Translations under genes and position numbers: made by a program
Notes under the pieces: model-generated
Told to the model about the DNA's origin: nothing
What the model saw: only the letters and a program-made list of their open reading frames with translations
Database searches by the model: none
Origin: Bubalus kerabau
Lineage: Eukaryota; Chordata; Mammalia; Artiodactyla; Bovidae
NCBI RefSeq assembly: GCF_029407905.1
Contig: NW_026577901.1
Span: 1,922,001-1,986,000, forward strand
DNA length: 64,000 nt
Direction of reading: 5' to 3'
Shown: positions 38,131 to 50,900 of the stretch, piece by piece
Layout of the letters: each line of letters begins with the position of its first letter
Numbering within the stretch: position 1 is the stretch's first letter

Positions 38131-40475
38131 CGAGAGGCCAGCGGGGTTCCCTTCCTCAGACAAGACGAGGCCTGACTCTCCTGTCCCAACTCTGCAGGGA
38201 CCCTGGGGTCGGAGTCCGAAACGGAGAGGAAGCCTGAGGTTCCTGCCTCCCATCGAGGTGAGGCCCTCTTCAGTTGCGCCAGACCCAGCGGAGTCCCGAG
38301 GGGCCCCGCCACCTCCACAGGATCCCTCGCCTCTCAGAGGCACCCTGGCAAGTTCCCTAAGGTCCCCGGCAGAAGGCGAGGGACACGAGGGTTTCCCGCC
38401 GCCCCCCGAGGAAGACCTCGAGAGTCCTTCTTCAACGCGTCTCGAGGCCCTAGTCCCCTCCCGTGACTCGAGAGCCAGGCCGCGCTCCCCCTCGCCACGC
38501 GCATGGAGACCTGACTTCCCTGGCGCCGCACGAGAGGCTCCCTGAGATCCTCGTCGTGCCTCGGGAGAAAACCCCCACGGGCGCCGCAGCTCGAGGAAAC
38601 CCCTGAGACGCTCCCGTCCTCGCGAGCTGAGGGCCTTCTTTTCCTGCATGGCCTGGAGAGCAATCCCGGGTCCTCTCTCCAAACGGAAGAGGAGGCTGGA
38701 CTCCCTTGAGACCGCTCAGGGGGCTCCAAGAGACCCGCGTCGCGACTCGAGAGGAGAGCGGAGTCCTTGGCTTTCCCTCGAGATGAGGCCTGACTCCCCG
38801 GGGGAGCCTGGAATGCAACCTCGAGATTCCTGACTTCCCTGGAGAGGAATATTAGGTCCCGGACACACGCCTAGGTGAGGTCTCTTCGGCCCTGCAGTGA
38901 CTCGAGCGCAACCCCCAGCTTTCCCTCGCAACCCTAGGGGAAGATTGGGCTTCCCAGGGCCAACCCAAGGGGAAGGCTGAGATCCCCGTCGTAACTCGAG
39001 AATCCCGCCGCAACTCGAGAAAAACCACGTGGTTCCCACCTCTTGGCAAGATGAGGCCCTTGCCCGCCACGGCGTCTCAAGGGAAGTCGCCTGTTCCGCC
39101 CTGAAGGGCGAAACGGTCCCTGACAGCCTTCCTGCGACCCCCAAAAGTCCCCCGACACGCCGGGTTCCCTCGAGGGGAACACCGAGGGTCCCGGCACCGC
39201 TTCCTCTGAGCCCCTTCTCCCCTCCTGGTCGCGACAGGAGAGTCGATTCCCCTGCGTGGTCTGGAAGGGGTTCCCGGCCTTCCCGGCGCACCTCAGGAGG
39301 AGGCCGGTCTCACGAGGAAATTGGAGACGAGCCACGTGGGTGGGGCCACATGCCGAACGCCCCCGATTCCCCGGTCCGCCCTTGAGAAGGACCCGAGGAC
39401 CGGACCCCTCTTCGAAGGCAACCCTGTGGGTGAAGGCACAACACGAAGGGGCACTGCCACCCCCGTGCATCGTCCGCAAAGACCCGCGGGTTCCACACAC
39501 AGCTCGACGAGGGGCCTGAGACCCCCTGAGCAACTCGAGAGGCCAGCGGGGTTCCCTTCTTCAGACAAGACGAGGCCTGACTCTCCTGTCCCAACTCTGC
39601 AGGGACCCTGCGGTCGGAGTCCGAAACGGAGAGGAAGCCTGAGGTTCCTGCCTCCCCTCGAGGTGTGGCCCTCTTCTGTTGCGCCAGACCCAGCGGAGTC
39701 CTGAGGGACCCCGCCACCTCCACAGGATCCCTCGCCTCTCAGAGGCACCCTGGGAAGTTCCCTAAGGTCCCCGGCAGAAGGCGAGGGACACGAGGGTTTC
39801 CCGCCGCCCCCCGAGGAAGACCTCGAGAGTCCTTCTTCAACGCGTCTCGAGGCCCTAGTCCCCTCCCGTGACTCGAGAGCCAGGACGCGCTCCCCCTCGC
39901 CACGCGCATGGAGACCTGACTTCATTGGCGCCGCACGAGAGGCTCCCTGAGATCCTCGTCGTGCCTCGGGAGAAAACCCCCACGGGCGCCGCAGCTCGAG
40001 GAAACCCCTGAGACGCCCCTGTCCTCGCGAGCTGAGGGCCTTCTTTTCCTGCATGGCCTGGAGAGCAATCCCGGGTCCTCTCTCCAAACGGAAGAGGAGG
40101 CTGGACTCCCTTGAGGCCGCTCAGGGGGCTCCAAGAGCCCCGCGTCGCGACTCGAGAGGAGAGCGGACTCCTTGGCTTCCCCTCGAGACGAGGCCTGACT
40201 CCCCGGGGGAGCCTGGAATGCAACCCCGAGATCCCTGCCTTCCCTGGAGAGGAATATTAGGTCCCGGACACACGCCTAGGTGAGGTCTCTTTGGCCCTGC
40301 AGTGACTCGAGCGCAACCCCCAGCTTTCCCTCGCAACCCGAGGGGAAGATTGGGCTTCCCAGGGCCAACCCAAGGGGAAGGCTGAGATCCCCGGCGTAAC
40401 TCGAGAATGCCGCCGCAACTCGAGAAAAACCACGTGGTTCCCACCTCTTGGCAAGATGAGGCCCTTGCCCGCCAC

Positions 40476-43400
40476 AGCGTCTCAAAAGAAGTCCCACGTT
40501 CCTACTGAAGTGCAAAACGGTACTTGGCACCCATGATGGCACCCCCAAAGTTCCCCAACTACAGGCCTCACTCGAGGGTAACACCCATATTCCCCGCACC
40601 ACATCATTTGAGCCCCTTCTCCCCTCCTGATTGCAACAGGAGTGTCTTTTCTCCTGCTTTGTGTGGAAGGGGTTACCGATCTTCCCAGCGCACATCAGGA
40701 TGAGGCCTGTCTCACGAGGAAATTGGAGATGTAGCCTCGTGGGTGGTGCCACATGCGGAAAGACCCCATTTCCCGGTCAGCTATTAATAAGAACCCGATG
40801 CCCGTACACGTCTTGGAATGCATCCCGTAGGATGAAGGCACAACAAGGAGGGACCCTGAACACCCGTGCATCTTTTGGAAAATTCTGCAGGTTCCACATA
40901 CAGCTCGACAAGTGACCTGTTACCTCGGGAACAACTCGAGAGGCAAGCTAAGTTTCATTTCTCCACAGAATACGAGGCCTGACTCTCCTGTCCCAACTCT
41001 GCAGGAATCCTGAGATCGGAGTCTGAAATGGAGAGGAACCCTGAGGTTCCTTCCTCAACACGAGATGAGGCCCTCTTGTATTATACCACACCCAGTGGAG
41101 TCCCGAGAGGCCCCTCCCAACTCCACAGTATCAGTGTCTTCTCAGAGGCACCCTGAGCAACTCCCTGAGGTCACCGGCACAAGTCGAGGGAACACAGGGT
41201 ATCCTGCCGCAACCCGAGAAAGACCTCAAGAGTCCGTCTTCAACGCGTCTTGAGGACGGATTCCCCTACCATGACTCGAGAGCAATGACACGCTCCCCCT
41301 CGCCATGCGCATGGACACCTGACTTCCCTGGCGCCACATGAGAGGCTCCCTGAGCTCCCCGTCATACCTCGTGAGAAACCCCACACTGGCGCCGCAGCTC
41401 GGGAAAACCCACCGTCATCGCGAGATTGGGGACTTCTTTTCCTGCCTGACCTGGAGAGCAATCCCTGGTCCTTTCTCCAAACTTCACAGGAGGCTTTACT
41501 CCCTTTAGGCCACTCAATGGGCTCCAAGAGATACCTGTCGCGACTTGAGAGGAGAGCAGAGTACTTTGTTTCCCCTCGAGAAGAGGCCTTACCTCGGGTG
41601 AGTCTGGAATGCAACCCCGAGATCCCTGTTGTCCCTGGAGAGGAAAATTATGTCCTGGACAAAAGCCTAGATGAGGTCTATTTTGCCCTACAGTGACTCG
41701 AGAGCAACACCCATCTCTCCCTCGCAATTCGAATGGAAGATTGGTCTTCATTGGGCCAACACAAGAGGAAGTCTGAATTTCCCGTTGTAACTCGAGAATC
41801 CCACCGCAACTCTTAAAAACCACGTGGTTCCCCATTCATCGCAATATGAGGCCTTTGCCCGCTACAGAGTCTCAAGAAAAGTCCCATGTTTCGTCATAAA
41901 GTTCGAGATGCTACTTGGCACCCTTGATGCGACCCCAAAAGTTCCCCAATATACCGGTCTCACTCCAAGGGAACACCGAAGTTCCTGGCACCACTTCATT
42001 TGAGCCCCTTCTCCCCTCCTGATCACGGCAGGAAGGTCGATCCCCCTGCTTTGTCTAGAAGGGGTTCCCGACCTTCATGGCGCACCTCAGGATGAGGCCA
42101 GTCTCACGAAGAAATTCGAGACGTAGCCTCGTGTTGGTGCCACGTACCAAAAGACCCCGATTTCTCGGTCTTGCTCTTGATAAGAACCCGATGCCCGGAC
42201 ACCTCTTCTAAGGCAACCCTGTGGATGAAGGCACTACACGAGGGGGCACTGGCAACCCTGTTCATCGTCCGGAAAATCCCGCAGGATCCACATACAGCTC
42301 CACAACTGGCCTGTCACCCCTTAAACAATGAGAGAGGAAAGCGGAGTCCCCTTCCTCAGACAAGACGAGGCCTGAGTATCCAATCCCAACTCTGCAGGCA
42401 CGCTTCGATCTGAGTCAGCAATGGAGAGGAAACCTGAGGTTCCTGCCTCAACCCGAGATGAGGCCCTCTTCCATTAAAACAAACCCAGTGGAGTCCCGAG
42501 AGTCCCCTCCCATCTCCACAGTATCCCTGACTTCTCATAGGCATTCTGAGAAGCTCCTTGAGGCCACCGGCAAAAGTCGAGGGAAATAAGGGTTTCCTGC
42601 CACAACCGAAGAAAGACCACGAGAGTCCTTCTTCAATGTGTCTTGAGGTCAGATTCCCCTACCATAGCTCGAGAGCAATAATGCGCTCCCCCTCGCCACG
42701 CACATGGAGACCTGACTTCCCTGGCACCACACGAGAGGCTCCCTGAGCTCCCCGTCCTACCTCGTGTGAAACCCCACACTGGCGCCGCAGCTCGAGAAAA
42801 CCCACAAGATCCCTCCGTCATCGCGAGATGAGGGCCATCTTTTCCTGCATGGCCTGGAGAGCAGTCCCAAGTCCTCTCTCCAAACTTCACAGGAGGCTTG
42901 ACTCCCTTTAGGCCACAAAGTGGGCTCCAAGAGGTGCCCGTCGCGACTCGAAAGGAGAGCGGAGTCCTTTGCTTCCCTTCGACATGAGGCCTGACTCCCT
43001 GGGTGAGTCTGGAATGCAAACCTGAGATCCCTGTGGCCCTTGGAGAGGAACATTAGGTCCTGGACACAAGCCTAGATGAGGTCTCCTTTGCCCTGCAGTG
43101 ACTCGAGCGCAACCCCCAGCTCTCCCTCGCAACTCGAATGGATGATTGGACTTCCCTGGCCCAACACAAGAGGAAGCCTGAAATCCCCGTCGTAACTCGA
43201 GAATCCCGCCGCAACTCGAGAAAAACCACGTGGCTCCCCCGTCATCGCAAGATGAGGCCCTTGGCCGCTACAGCGTATCAAGAGAAGTCCCACGTTCCAT
43301 CCTGAAGTACAAAACGGTACTTGGCACCCTTGATGCGACCCCCAAAGTTCCCTGACATACCGGTCTCACTCGAGGGAAACACCAAAGTTCACGGCACCAC

Positions 43401-44794
43401 TTCCTGTGAGCCCCTTCACCCCTCCTGATCGCGACAGAAGGGTCGATTCCCATGTTTTGTCTGCAAGGGGTTCCCGACGTTCCCCGCGAACCTCCGGATG
43501 AGGCCGGTCTCATGAGGAAATTCGAAAAGTAGCCTCATGGTTGGTGCCATATGCTGAAAGATCCCGAATTCCCGGTCCACTCTAGATAAGAACCTGACGC
43601 CCGGACATCTCTTCGAAGGCAACCCTGTGGATGAAGGCACAACACGAAGGGACACTGACATCCCCATGCATCGTCTGGAAAAACCCGCAGATTCCACTCA
43701 CAGCTCCAAGTGTGGACTGTCACCTCGTGAACAACTCGAGAGGCAAGTGAAGTTGCATTCCTTCACACAAGATGAGGCCTTACTCTCCTGTCCCAACTCT
43801 TCAGGGTCCCTGCAATTGGAGTCAGAAATGGAGAGGAACCCTGAGGTTCCTGCCTCAACTAGAGAAGAGGCCCTCTTCCATTGAACCAAACTCAGTGGTG
43901 TCCCGAGAGGCCCCTCCCAACACCACAGTATCCCTGAATTCTCAGAGGCTCCGTGAAAAGCTACCTGAGTTCACTGGCACAAGTCGAGGGAACCCAGAGT
44001 TTCCTGAAGTAACCCGAGAAAGACTTGGAGAGTCCTTTTTCAACGTCTCTTGATGCCCGATTCCCCTACCATGACTCCAGAGCAAGGACGTGCTCCCCTC
44101 GCCACAAGCAGGAAAAATGACTTCCCTAGTACCACACAAGAGGCTCCCTGAGTACCCCATCGTACCTCGTGAGAAAACCCACAGTGGCGCCGCAGTTTGA
44201 GAAATACCACAAGATGCCCCCGTCAAGGAGAGATGGGGGCCTTCTTTTCCCGCCTGACCTGGAGAGCAATCCCTGGTCCTCTCTCCAAACTTCACAGGAG
44301 GATTGACTCCCTTTAGGCCACTCAGTTGGGTCCAAGAAATACCCGGTGCGACTCGAGAGGAGAGCGGAGTCCTTTGCTTCCCTGGAGACGAGGCCTGACT
44401 CCCTGGGTGAGTTTGGAATGCAACCCCGAGATCCCTGTCGCCCCTGGAGTGGAACATTATGTCCTAGACACAAGCCTAGATGAGGTCTATTTTGCCCTAC
44501 AGTGATCGAGAGCAACCTCCATCTCTCCCTCACAATTTGAATGGAAGATTGGGCTTCCCACGGTCAACACATGAGGAAGTCTGAATATCCCATCGTAATT
44601 CGAGAATTCAGCCTCAAGTCTTAAAAACCATGTGGTTCCCCCTTCATCGCAATATGAGGCCCTTGCCAGCTAGAGTCTCAAGAGAAGTCCCACGTTCCAT
44701 CTTAAAGTTCGAAATGCTACTTGGCACCCTTGATGCGACCCCAAAGTTCCCCAACATACTGGTCTCACTCCAGGGGAACACCGAAATTCCCGGC
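40476..44794 (+). repeat. Diverged satellite block C
   Basis: About three diverged monomers (markers 40698, 42090, 43496) between array 2 and block B, with no counterpart in super-unit 1. Steps are 1392 and 1406 bp. The monomers show many CpG losses (for example TCTTAAAAACC where others have ACTCGAGAAAAACC at 41,812 and 44,620), small deletions and odd substitutions such as AACACCCATATTCCC. They resemble block A monomers in type but do not align with any of them at high identity. The right end is a hybrid junction at about 44,794, where sequence jumps back by roughly four sub-repeats into block-B type. Confidence 0.85.
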
Positions 44795-44914
44795 GTCTCC
44801 AGGGAAGTCCCATGTTCCGCCCTGAAGGGCGACACGGTACTTGACACCCCTGATGCGACCGCAAAAGTTCCCGACACGCTGGGTTCCCTCGAGGGGAACA
44901 CCAAGGGTCCCGGC
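44675..44914 (+). repeat. About 120-bp tandem duplication (4 sub-repeats) at the C/B junction
   Basis: GTCTCAAGAGAAGTCCCACG at 44,675 is followed through ACACCGAAATTCCCGGC, where a normal monomer continues with ACCACTTCATCTGAGCC. Instead the sequence returns to GTCTCCAGGGAAGTCCCATG at 44,795 and runs through the same stretch again before reaching ACCACTTCATCTGAGC. The two starts are 120 bp apart; the usual length of this stretch is about 122-124 bp, i.e. four 31-bp sub-repeats less small deletions. The first copy is block-C type and the second is block-B type with array-like CCGCCCTGAAGGGCG. This makes the step between markers 43496 and 45015 overlong (1,519 bp). Confidence 0.83.
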
Positions 44915-47900
44915 ACCACTTCATCTGAGCACCTTCTCCCCTCCTGATCGTGACAGGAGAGTCGATTCCCCTGCTTTCTCTGGATGGGGTTCCCGGCCTT
45001 CCTGGTGCACCTCAGGATGAGGCCGGTCTCAGGAGGAAATTCGAGATCAGCCATGTGTGAGGTGCCACGTGCCGAACGACACCGATTTTCCGGTCCGCTC
45101 TTGATAAGAACCTGATGCCCGTACACCTCTTCGAAGGCAACCCTGTGAGTGAAGGCACAACACGAAGGGGCACTGACACCCCCGTGCACCATCTGGAAAA
45201 ACCCGCAGGGTCTACACACAGCTCGACAAGGGGCCTGAGACTCCCGGAACAACTCGAGAGGCAACCAGAATACCATTCCTCAGACAAGACGAGGCATGAC
45301 TCTCCTGTCCCAACACTGCAGGGACCGTGCAGTCGGAGTCAGAATTGGAGAGGAAGCCTGAGGTTCCTGCCTCCCCTCGAGATGATGCCCTCTTCCATTG
45401 CGCCGAACCCAGCAGAGTCCCGAGAGGCCCTGCCAACTCCACAGCATTCCTCACCTCTCAGAGGCACCCTGGTAAGTTCCCTATAGTCCCCTGCAGAAGT
45501 CGAGGGAAACGAGGGTTTCCCGCCGCCACCCGAGAAAGACCTCGAGAGTCCTTCTTCAACGCGTCTTGAGGCCCTAGTCACTTCCCATGACTCGAGAGTG
45601 ATGACCAGCTCCCACTCGCCATGCGCATGGAGACATGAGTTCCCTGGCGCCGCACGAGAGGCTCCCTGAGGTCCTCGTCGTGCCTCGTGAGAAAACCCCC
45701 ACGGGCGCCACAGCCTGAGGAAACCCATGAGATGCCCCCGTCATCGCGAGATGAGGGCCTTCTTTTCCTGCCTGACCTGGAGAGCAATCCCGAATCCTCT
45801 CTCCAAACTGAAGAGGAGGCTCGACACCCTTGAGTCCACTCAGTGGGCTCCAAGAGATCCGTGTCGCGACTTGAGAGGAAAGCGGAGTCCTCTGCTTCCC
45901 CTCGAGGCGAGGCCTGACTCCCCGGGGGAGTCTGGAATGGAAACCCGAGATCTCTGTCTTCCCTTGAGAGGAATATTAGGTCCTGGACACACGCCTCGAT
46001 GAGGTCTCTTTGGCCCTGTAGTGACTCGAGCAGAACCCCCAGCTTTCCCTCGCAACTCCAGGGGAAGATTGGGCTTCCCAGGGCCAACCCAAGAGGAAGC
46101 CTGAAATCCCCGTCGTTTTCGAGAATCCAGACGCAACTCGAGAAAAACGACGTGGTTCCAACGTCTTCACAGGATGAGGCCCTTGCCCGCTACAGCGTCT
46201 CCAGGGAAGTCCCATGTTCCGTCCTGAAGTGGGAAATGGTACTTGGCTCCCTTGATGCGACCCCTAAAGTTCCCTGAAACGCCGGGTTCCCTCGAGTGGA
46301 ACACCTAGAGTCCCGGCCCCACTTCATCTGAGCCCCATCTCCCCTCCTGATCGCGACAGGAGAGTTGATTCCCCTTCTTTGTGTGGAAGGGGTTCCCGGC
46401 CTTCCCGGCGCACCTCAGGATGATGCTGGTCTCACGAGGAAATTCGAGATGAGCCACGTGGGTGGTGCCACATGCCGAATGACCCCGATTTCCCGGTCCG
46501 CTCTTGAAATGAACCTGATGCTGGACACCTCTTTGAAGGCAACCCTGTGGGGGAAGGCACCAAATGAAGGGGCAATGACACCCCCATGCATCTTCTGGAA
46601 ACACCCGCAGGTTCCACACACAGCTCGACAAGGGGCCTGAGACCCACTGAACGACTCGAGAGGCAAACAGAGTTCCATTACTCAGACAAGACGAGGCCTG
46701 ACTCTCCTGTCCCAACCCTGCAGGGACCCTGCGGTCAGAGTCAGAAATGGAGAGGAAGCCTGAGGTTCCTGCCTCCAATCGAGATGAGGCCCTCTTTCAT
46801 TTCGTCAAACCTAGTGGAGTCCCGAGAGGCCCCTCTAACTCCTCAGTACCCCTCACCTCTCAGAGGCACCTGGGAAGTTCCCTAAGGTCCCCGGTAGAGG
46901 TCGAGGGAAACGAGTGTTTCCCGCCCCAACCCAAGAAAGACCTCGAGAGTCCTTCTTAAATGCGTCTGGAGGCCCTAGTCCCTCCCATGACTCCAGAGCA
47001 ATGACGCGATCTGCCTGGCCACACGCATGGAGGCCTGACTTCTCTGGCGCCGCACGAGAGGCTCCCTGAGCTCCCCATCATATCTCGTGAGAAACCCCAC
47101 ACTGGCGCCGCAGCTCGAGAAAACCCATGAGACGCTCCCGTCATCACGAGAGAAGGGCCATCTTTAACTGAATGGTATGCAGATCAAGCGTGAACCTTCT
47201 GTCCAAGCTACACAGGACGCTTGACTCCCTTTAGGCCACTCATTGGGCTCCAAGAGTTACACGTCGCGAATCGAGAGGATAGTGGAGTCCTTTGCTTCCA
47301 CTCGAGACGAGGCGTGACCCACCGGGTGAGACTGGAATGCGACCCCGATATCCCTGTTGCCCCTGGAGAGGAACACTACATCCTGGCCCCAAGCCTAGAT
47401 GAGGACTCTTTGCCCTGAAGTGACTCGAGAGCAACCCACAGCTCTCTGTGACAAGTTGAATGGAAGATTGGACTTCCTGGGCCAACACAAGAGGAAGCCT
47501 GAATTCCCCGTCGTAACTCGAGAATCCCGCCGCAACTCGAGAAAAACCACGTGTTTCCCTCGTCATCGCAATATGAGGCCCTTGCCCGCTAGAGCATCTC
47601 CAGAGAATTCCCACGTTTCGTCTTGAAGTGCGAAACTGTACTTGGCACCCTTGATGCGACCTCAAAAGTGCCATGACATACCGGTCTCACTCGAGGGGAC
47701 CACCGAGGTTCCCGGCACCACTTCATCTGAGCCCCTTCTCCCCTTCTGATCGCGACCGGTGTGTCGATTCCCCTGCTTTGTCTGCAAGGGTTCCCTACCT
47801 TCCCGGCGAACCTCAGGATGAGGCTGGTCTCCCGAGGAAATTCGAGACATAGCCTCATGGGTGGTACCACATGCTGAAAGACCCCAATTTTCTGGTACGC

Positions 47901-50900
47901 TCTTGAAAAGAACCCGATGCCCGGACACCTCTTTGAAGGCAACCCTGTGGATGAAGGCACAACACGAAGGGGCACTGACACCCCTGTGCATCGTCCGGAA
48001 AAACCCGCAGGTTCCACACACAGCTCAACAAGTGGCCTGTCACTCCGTGAACAACTCGAAAGGCAAGCGGAGATCCATTCCTCCACGGAAGACGAGGCGT
48101 GACTCTCTTGTCCGTACTCGGCGGGTACTCTGCGACCCGAGTCAGAAATGGAGAGGACCCCTGAGGTTCCTGCCTCCATTCGAGATGAGGCCCTCTTCGA
48201 ATGCACCAAACCCAGTTGAGTAATGAAAGGCCCCTCCCAAATCCACAGTGTCCCTGACTTCTCAGAGGCACCCTGAGAAGTTGCCTGAGGTCACCGACAC
48301 AAGTCGAGGGAACCCAGGGTTCCCTGCCGCAACCCGAGAAAGACCTCGAGAGTCCTTCTTCAATGCGTCTTGAGGCCCGATTCGCCTACTATGACTCGAG
48401 AGCAATCACGCACTCCCCTTCACCACACGCACGGAGACCTGACGTCCCTAGCACCACACGAGAGGCTCTCTGAGCTCCCCGTCGTACCTCGTGAGAAATC
48501 TGATACTGGCGCCGCAGCTGGAGAAAACCCACGAGACGCCCCCGTCATCGCGAGACGAGGGCCTTTTTTCCTGCATGGCCAGGAAAACATTCCCGAGTCA
48601 TCTCTCCAAACTCCATAGGAGGCTTCACTCCCTTTACGCCACGCAGTGGGCTCCAAGAGATACCCGTCGCGACTCGACAGGAGAGCGGAGTCCTTTTTTG
48701 CCCCTCAAGACGAGGCCTGACTCTCCGGGTGAGTCGAGAATGCAACCCTGAGATCCCTGTCGGCCCAGTAGTGGAACACTAGGTCCTGGACACAAGCGTA
48801 GATGAGGTCTATTTTGCCCTGCAGTGACTGGAGAGCAATCCCCAGTTCTAACTTGCAACTCGAATGGAATACTGGATTTTCCTGACGCCACACAAGAGGC
48901 TCCCTGAAATCCCTGTGGTACTTCATGAGACACCCCACACTGGCGCCGCAGCTCGAGAAAACCCATGAGACGCCACCGTCATCTCGAGATGAGGGCCTTC
49001 TTTTCCTGCATGGCCTGGAGTCCAATCCCGAGTCCTCTCTCCAAACTCCACAGGAGGCTTGACTCCCTTTAGTACACACAGTGGGCTCCAAGAGATACCC
49101 ATCGCGACTCGAGACGAGAGCGGAATTCTTTGCTCACCCTCGAGCTGAGAACTGACTCCCCGGATGAGTCTGGAATGCAAACCCGAGATCCCTGTCGCCC
49201 CTGGAGAGCAACGTTAGATCCTGGACACAAGCCTAGATTAGGTCTCTTTTGCCCTGCAGTGACTCTAGCGCAATCCCCAGCTCCCCCTCGCAACCCGAAT
49301 GGAAGATTGGATTTCAAGACTAACAAGAGGAAGCCTAAATTCCCGGTCATAACTCGAGAATCCCGCCGCAACTCGAGCAAAACCACGTGGTTCTCCCGTC
49401 ATCGCAAGATGAGGCCCTTGCCCGCTACAGCGTTTCAAAAGATGTCCCAGGTTCCGTCTTGAAATGCGAAACGGTACTTGGCACCCTTGATGCGACCCCA
49501 AAAGTCCCCCAACACGCCGGTCTCACTCAAGGGGAACACCGAGGTTCCCGGCACCACTTCATTTAAGCCCCTTCTCCCCTCCTGATCGTGACCCGTGGGT
49601 CGATTCCCCTGCTTTGTCTGCAAGGGGGCCCGACCTTCCCTGCACAACTCAGGATGAGGCCGGTCTCATGGGGAAATTCGATACGTAGCTTTGTGGGTGG
49701 TGCCACTTGCTGAAAGACTCCAATTTCCCGGTCCGCTCTTGATAAGAATCCGATGCTCGGACACCTCTTGGAAGGCAGCCTTGAGTATGAAGGTACAACA
49801 CGAAGGGGCACTAACACACCTGTGAATCATCCGGAAAAAAGGGCAGGTTACATACACAGCTCGACAAGTGGCCTGTCACCTCAAGAACAACTCGAGAGGC
49901 AAGAGGAGTCCCATCCTCCAGAAAAGACGAGGCCTGACTCTCCTGTACCAACATGCAGGGACCTTGCGATCTGAGTCAGAAATGGAGAGGAACACTGAGG
50001 TTCCTGCTTCAACTCGAGATGAGTCCCTCTTACATTCCACCAAATGCAGAGGAGTCTCGAGAGGCCCCTCCAAACTGCACAGTATCCCTGACTTCTCAGA
50101 GGCACTCTGAGAAGCTCCCTGAGGTCGCAGGCACAAGTCAAGGGAACCCTGGGTTTTATGCAGTGACCCGAGAAAGACCTCGAGAGTCCTTCTTCAACCC
50201 GTCTTGAGGCCCGATTACCCTACCATGACTCGAGAGCAATGACGAACTCCCCCTAGCCATCTCATGGGGACCTGACTTCCCTGGCGCCACACGAGAGGCT
50301 CCCTGAGCTCCCTCTCGTACCTCGTCAGAAACCCGGCACTAGCGCGGCAGTCTAGAAAACCCACAAGAGGCCGCCGTCATCGCGAGATGAGGGCCTTCTT
50401 TTCCTGCATGGCCTGGAGAGGAATCCCGAGTCCTCTCTCCAAACAGCACAGGAGGCTTGACTCCCTTTAGGGCACACAGTGGGCTCCAAGAGATACCCAT
50501 CGCAACTCAAAAGGACAGCGGAGTTCTTTGCTTCCCCTCGAGACGAGGCCTGATTCCCCGGGTGAGTCTGGTATGCAAGCCCGAGATCCCTGTCGCCCCT
50601 AGGGATGAACATTAAGTCCTGGACACAAGCCTAGATGAGGTCTATTTTGCCCTGCAGTGACTCGAGGGCAATCCCCAGCTCTCCCTTGAAACTCGAATGG
50701 AAGATAGGATTTCCCTGGGCCAACACATGAGGAAGACTGTATTCCCCGTCGAAACTCTAGAATCCCGCCACAACTCGAGAAACGCTACGTGGTTCCCCCG
50801 TCATCGCAAGATGAGGCCCTTGCCCCCTACAGCGTCTCAAGAGAAGTCCCACGTTCCGTCTTGAAGTGCGAAACGGTATCGGCACCCTTGATGCAACCTC

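Larger units (their letters stand above)
17991..40475 (+). repeat. Homogeneous satellite array 2 (about 16 monomers of 1,405 bp)
   Basis: Markers at 18220, 19625, 21029, 22435, 23840, 25245, 26650, 28055, 29460, 30866, 32271, 33676, 35081, 36486, 37891 and 39296 give steps of 1404-1406 bp. Monomers are almost identical, and shared rare variants group them into a higher-order pattern (see the 8,431-bp entries). Each monomer carries the CGCCCTGAAGGGCG inverted repeat or a one-base variant of it, and lacks the GAATTC seen in flanking diverged monomers. CpG is dense, including many CTCGAG and ACGCGT sites. The array ends near 40,475, where CGTCTCAAGGGAAGTCCCC gives way to the diverged CGTCTCAAAAGAAGTCCCAC. 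Open frames on both strands are incidental. Confidence 0.9.

Noticed and set aside
40476..44794. Block C as an inverted or foreign segment
   Set aside because: All phase landmarks occur in the normal order and orientation; it is only diverged.
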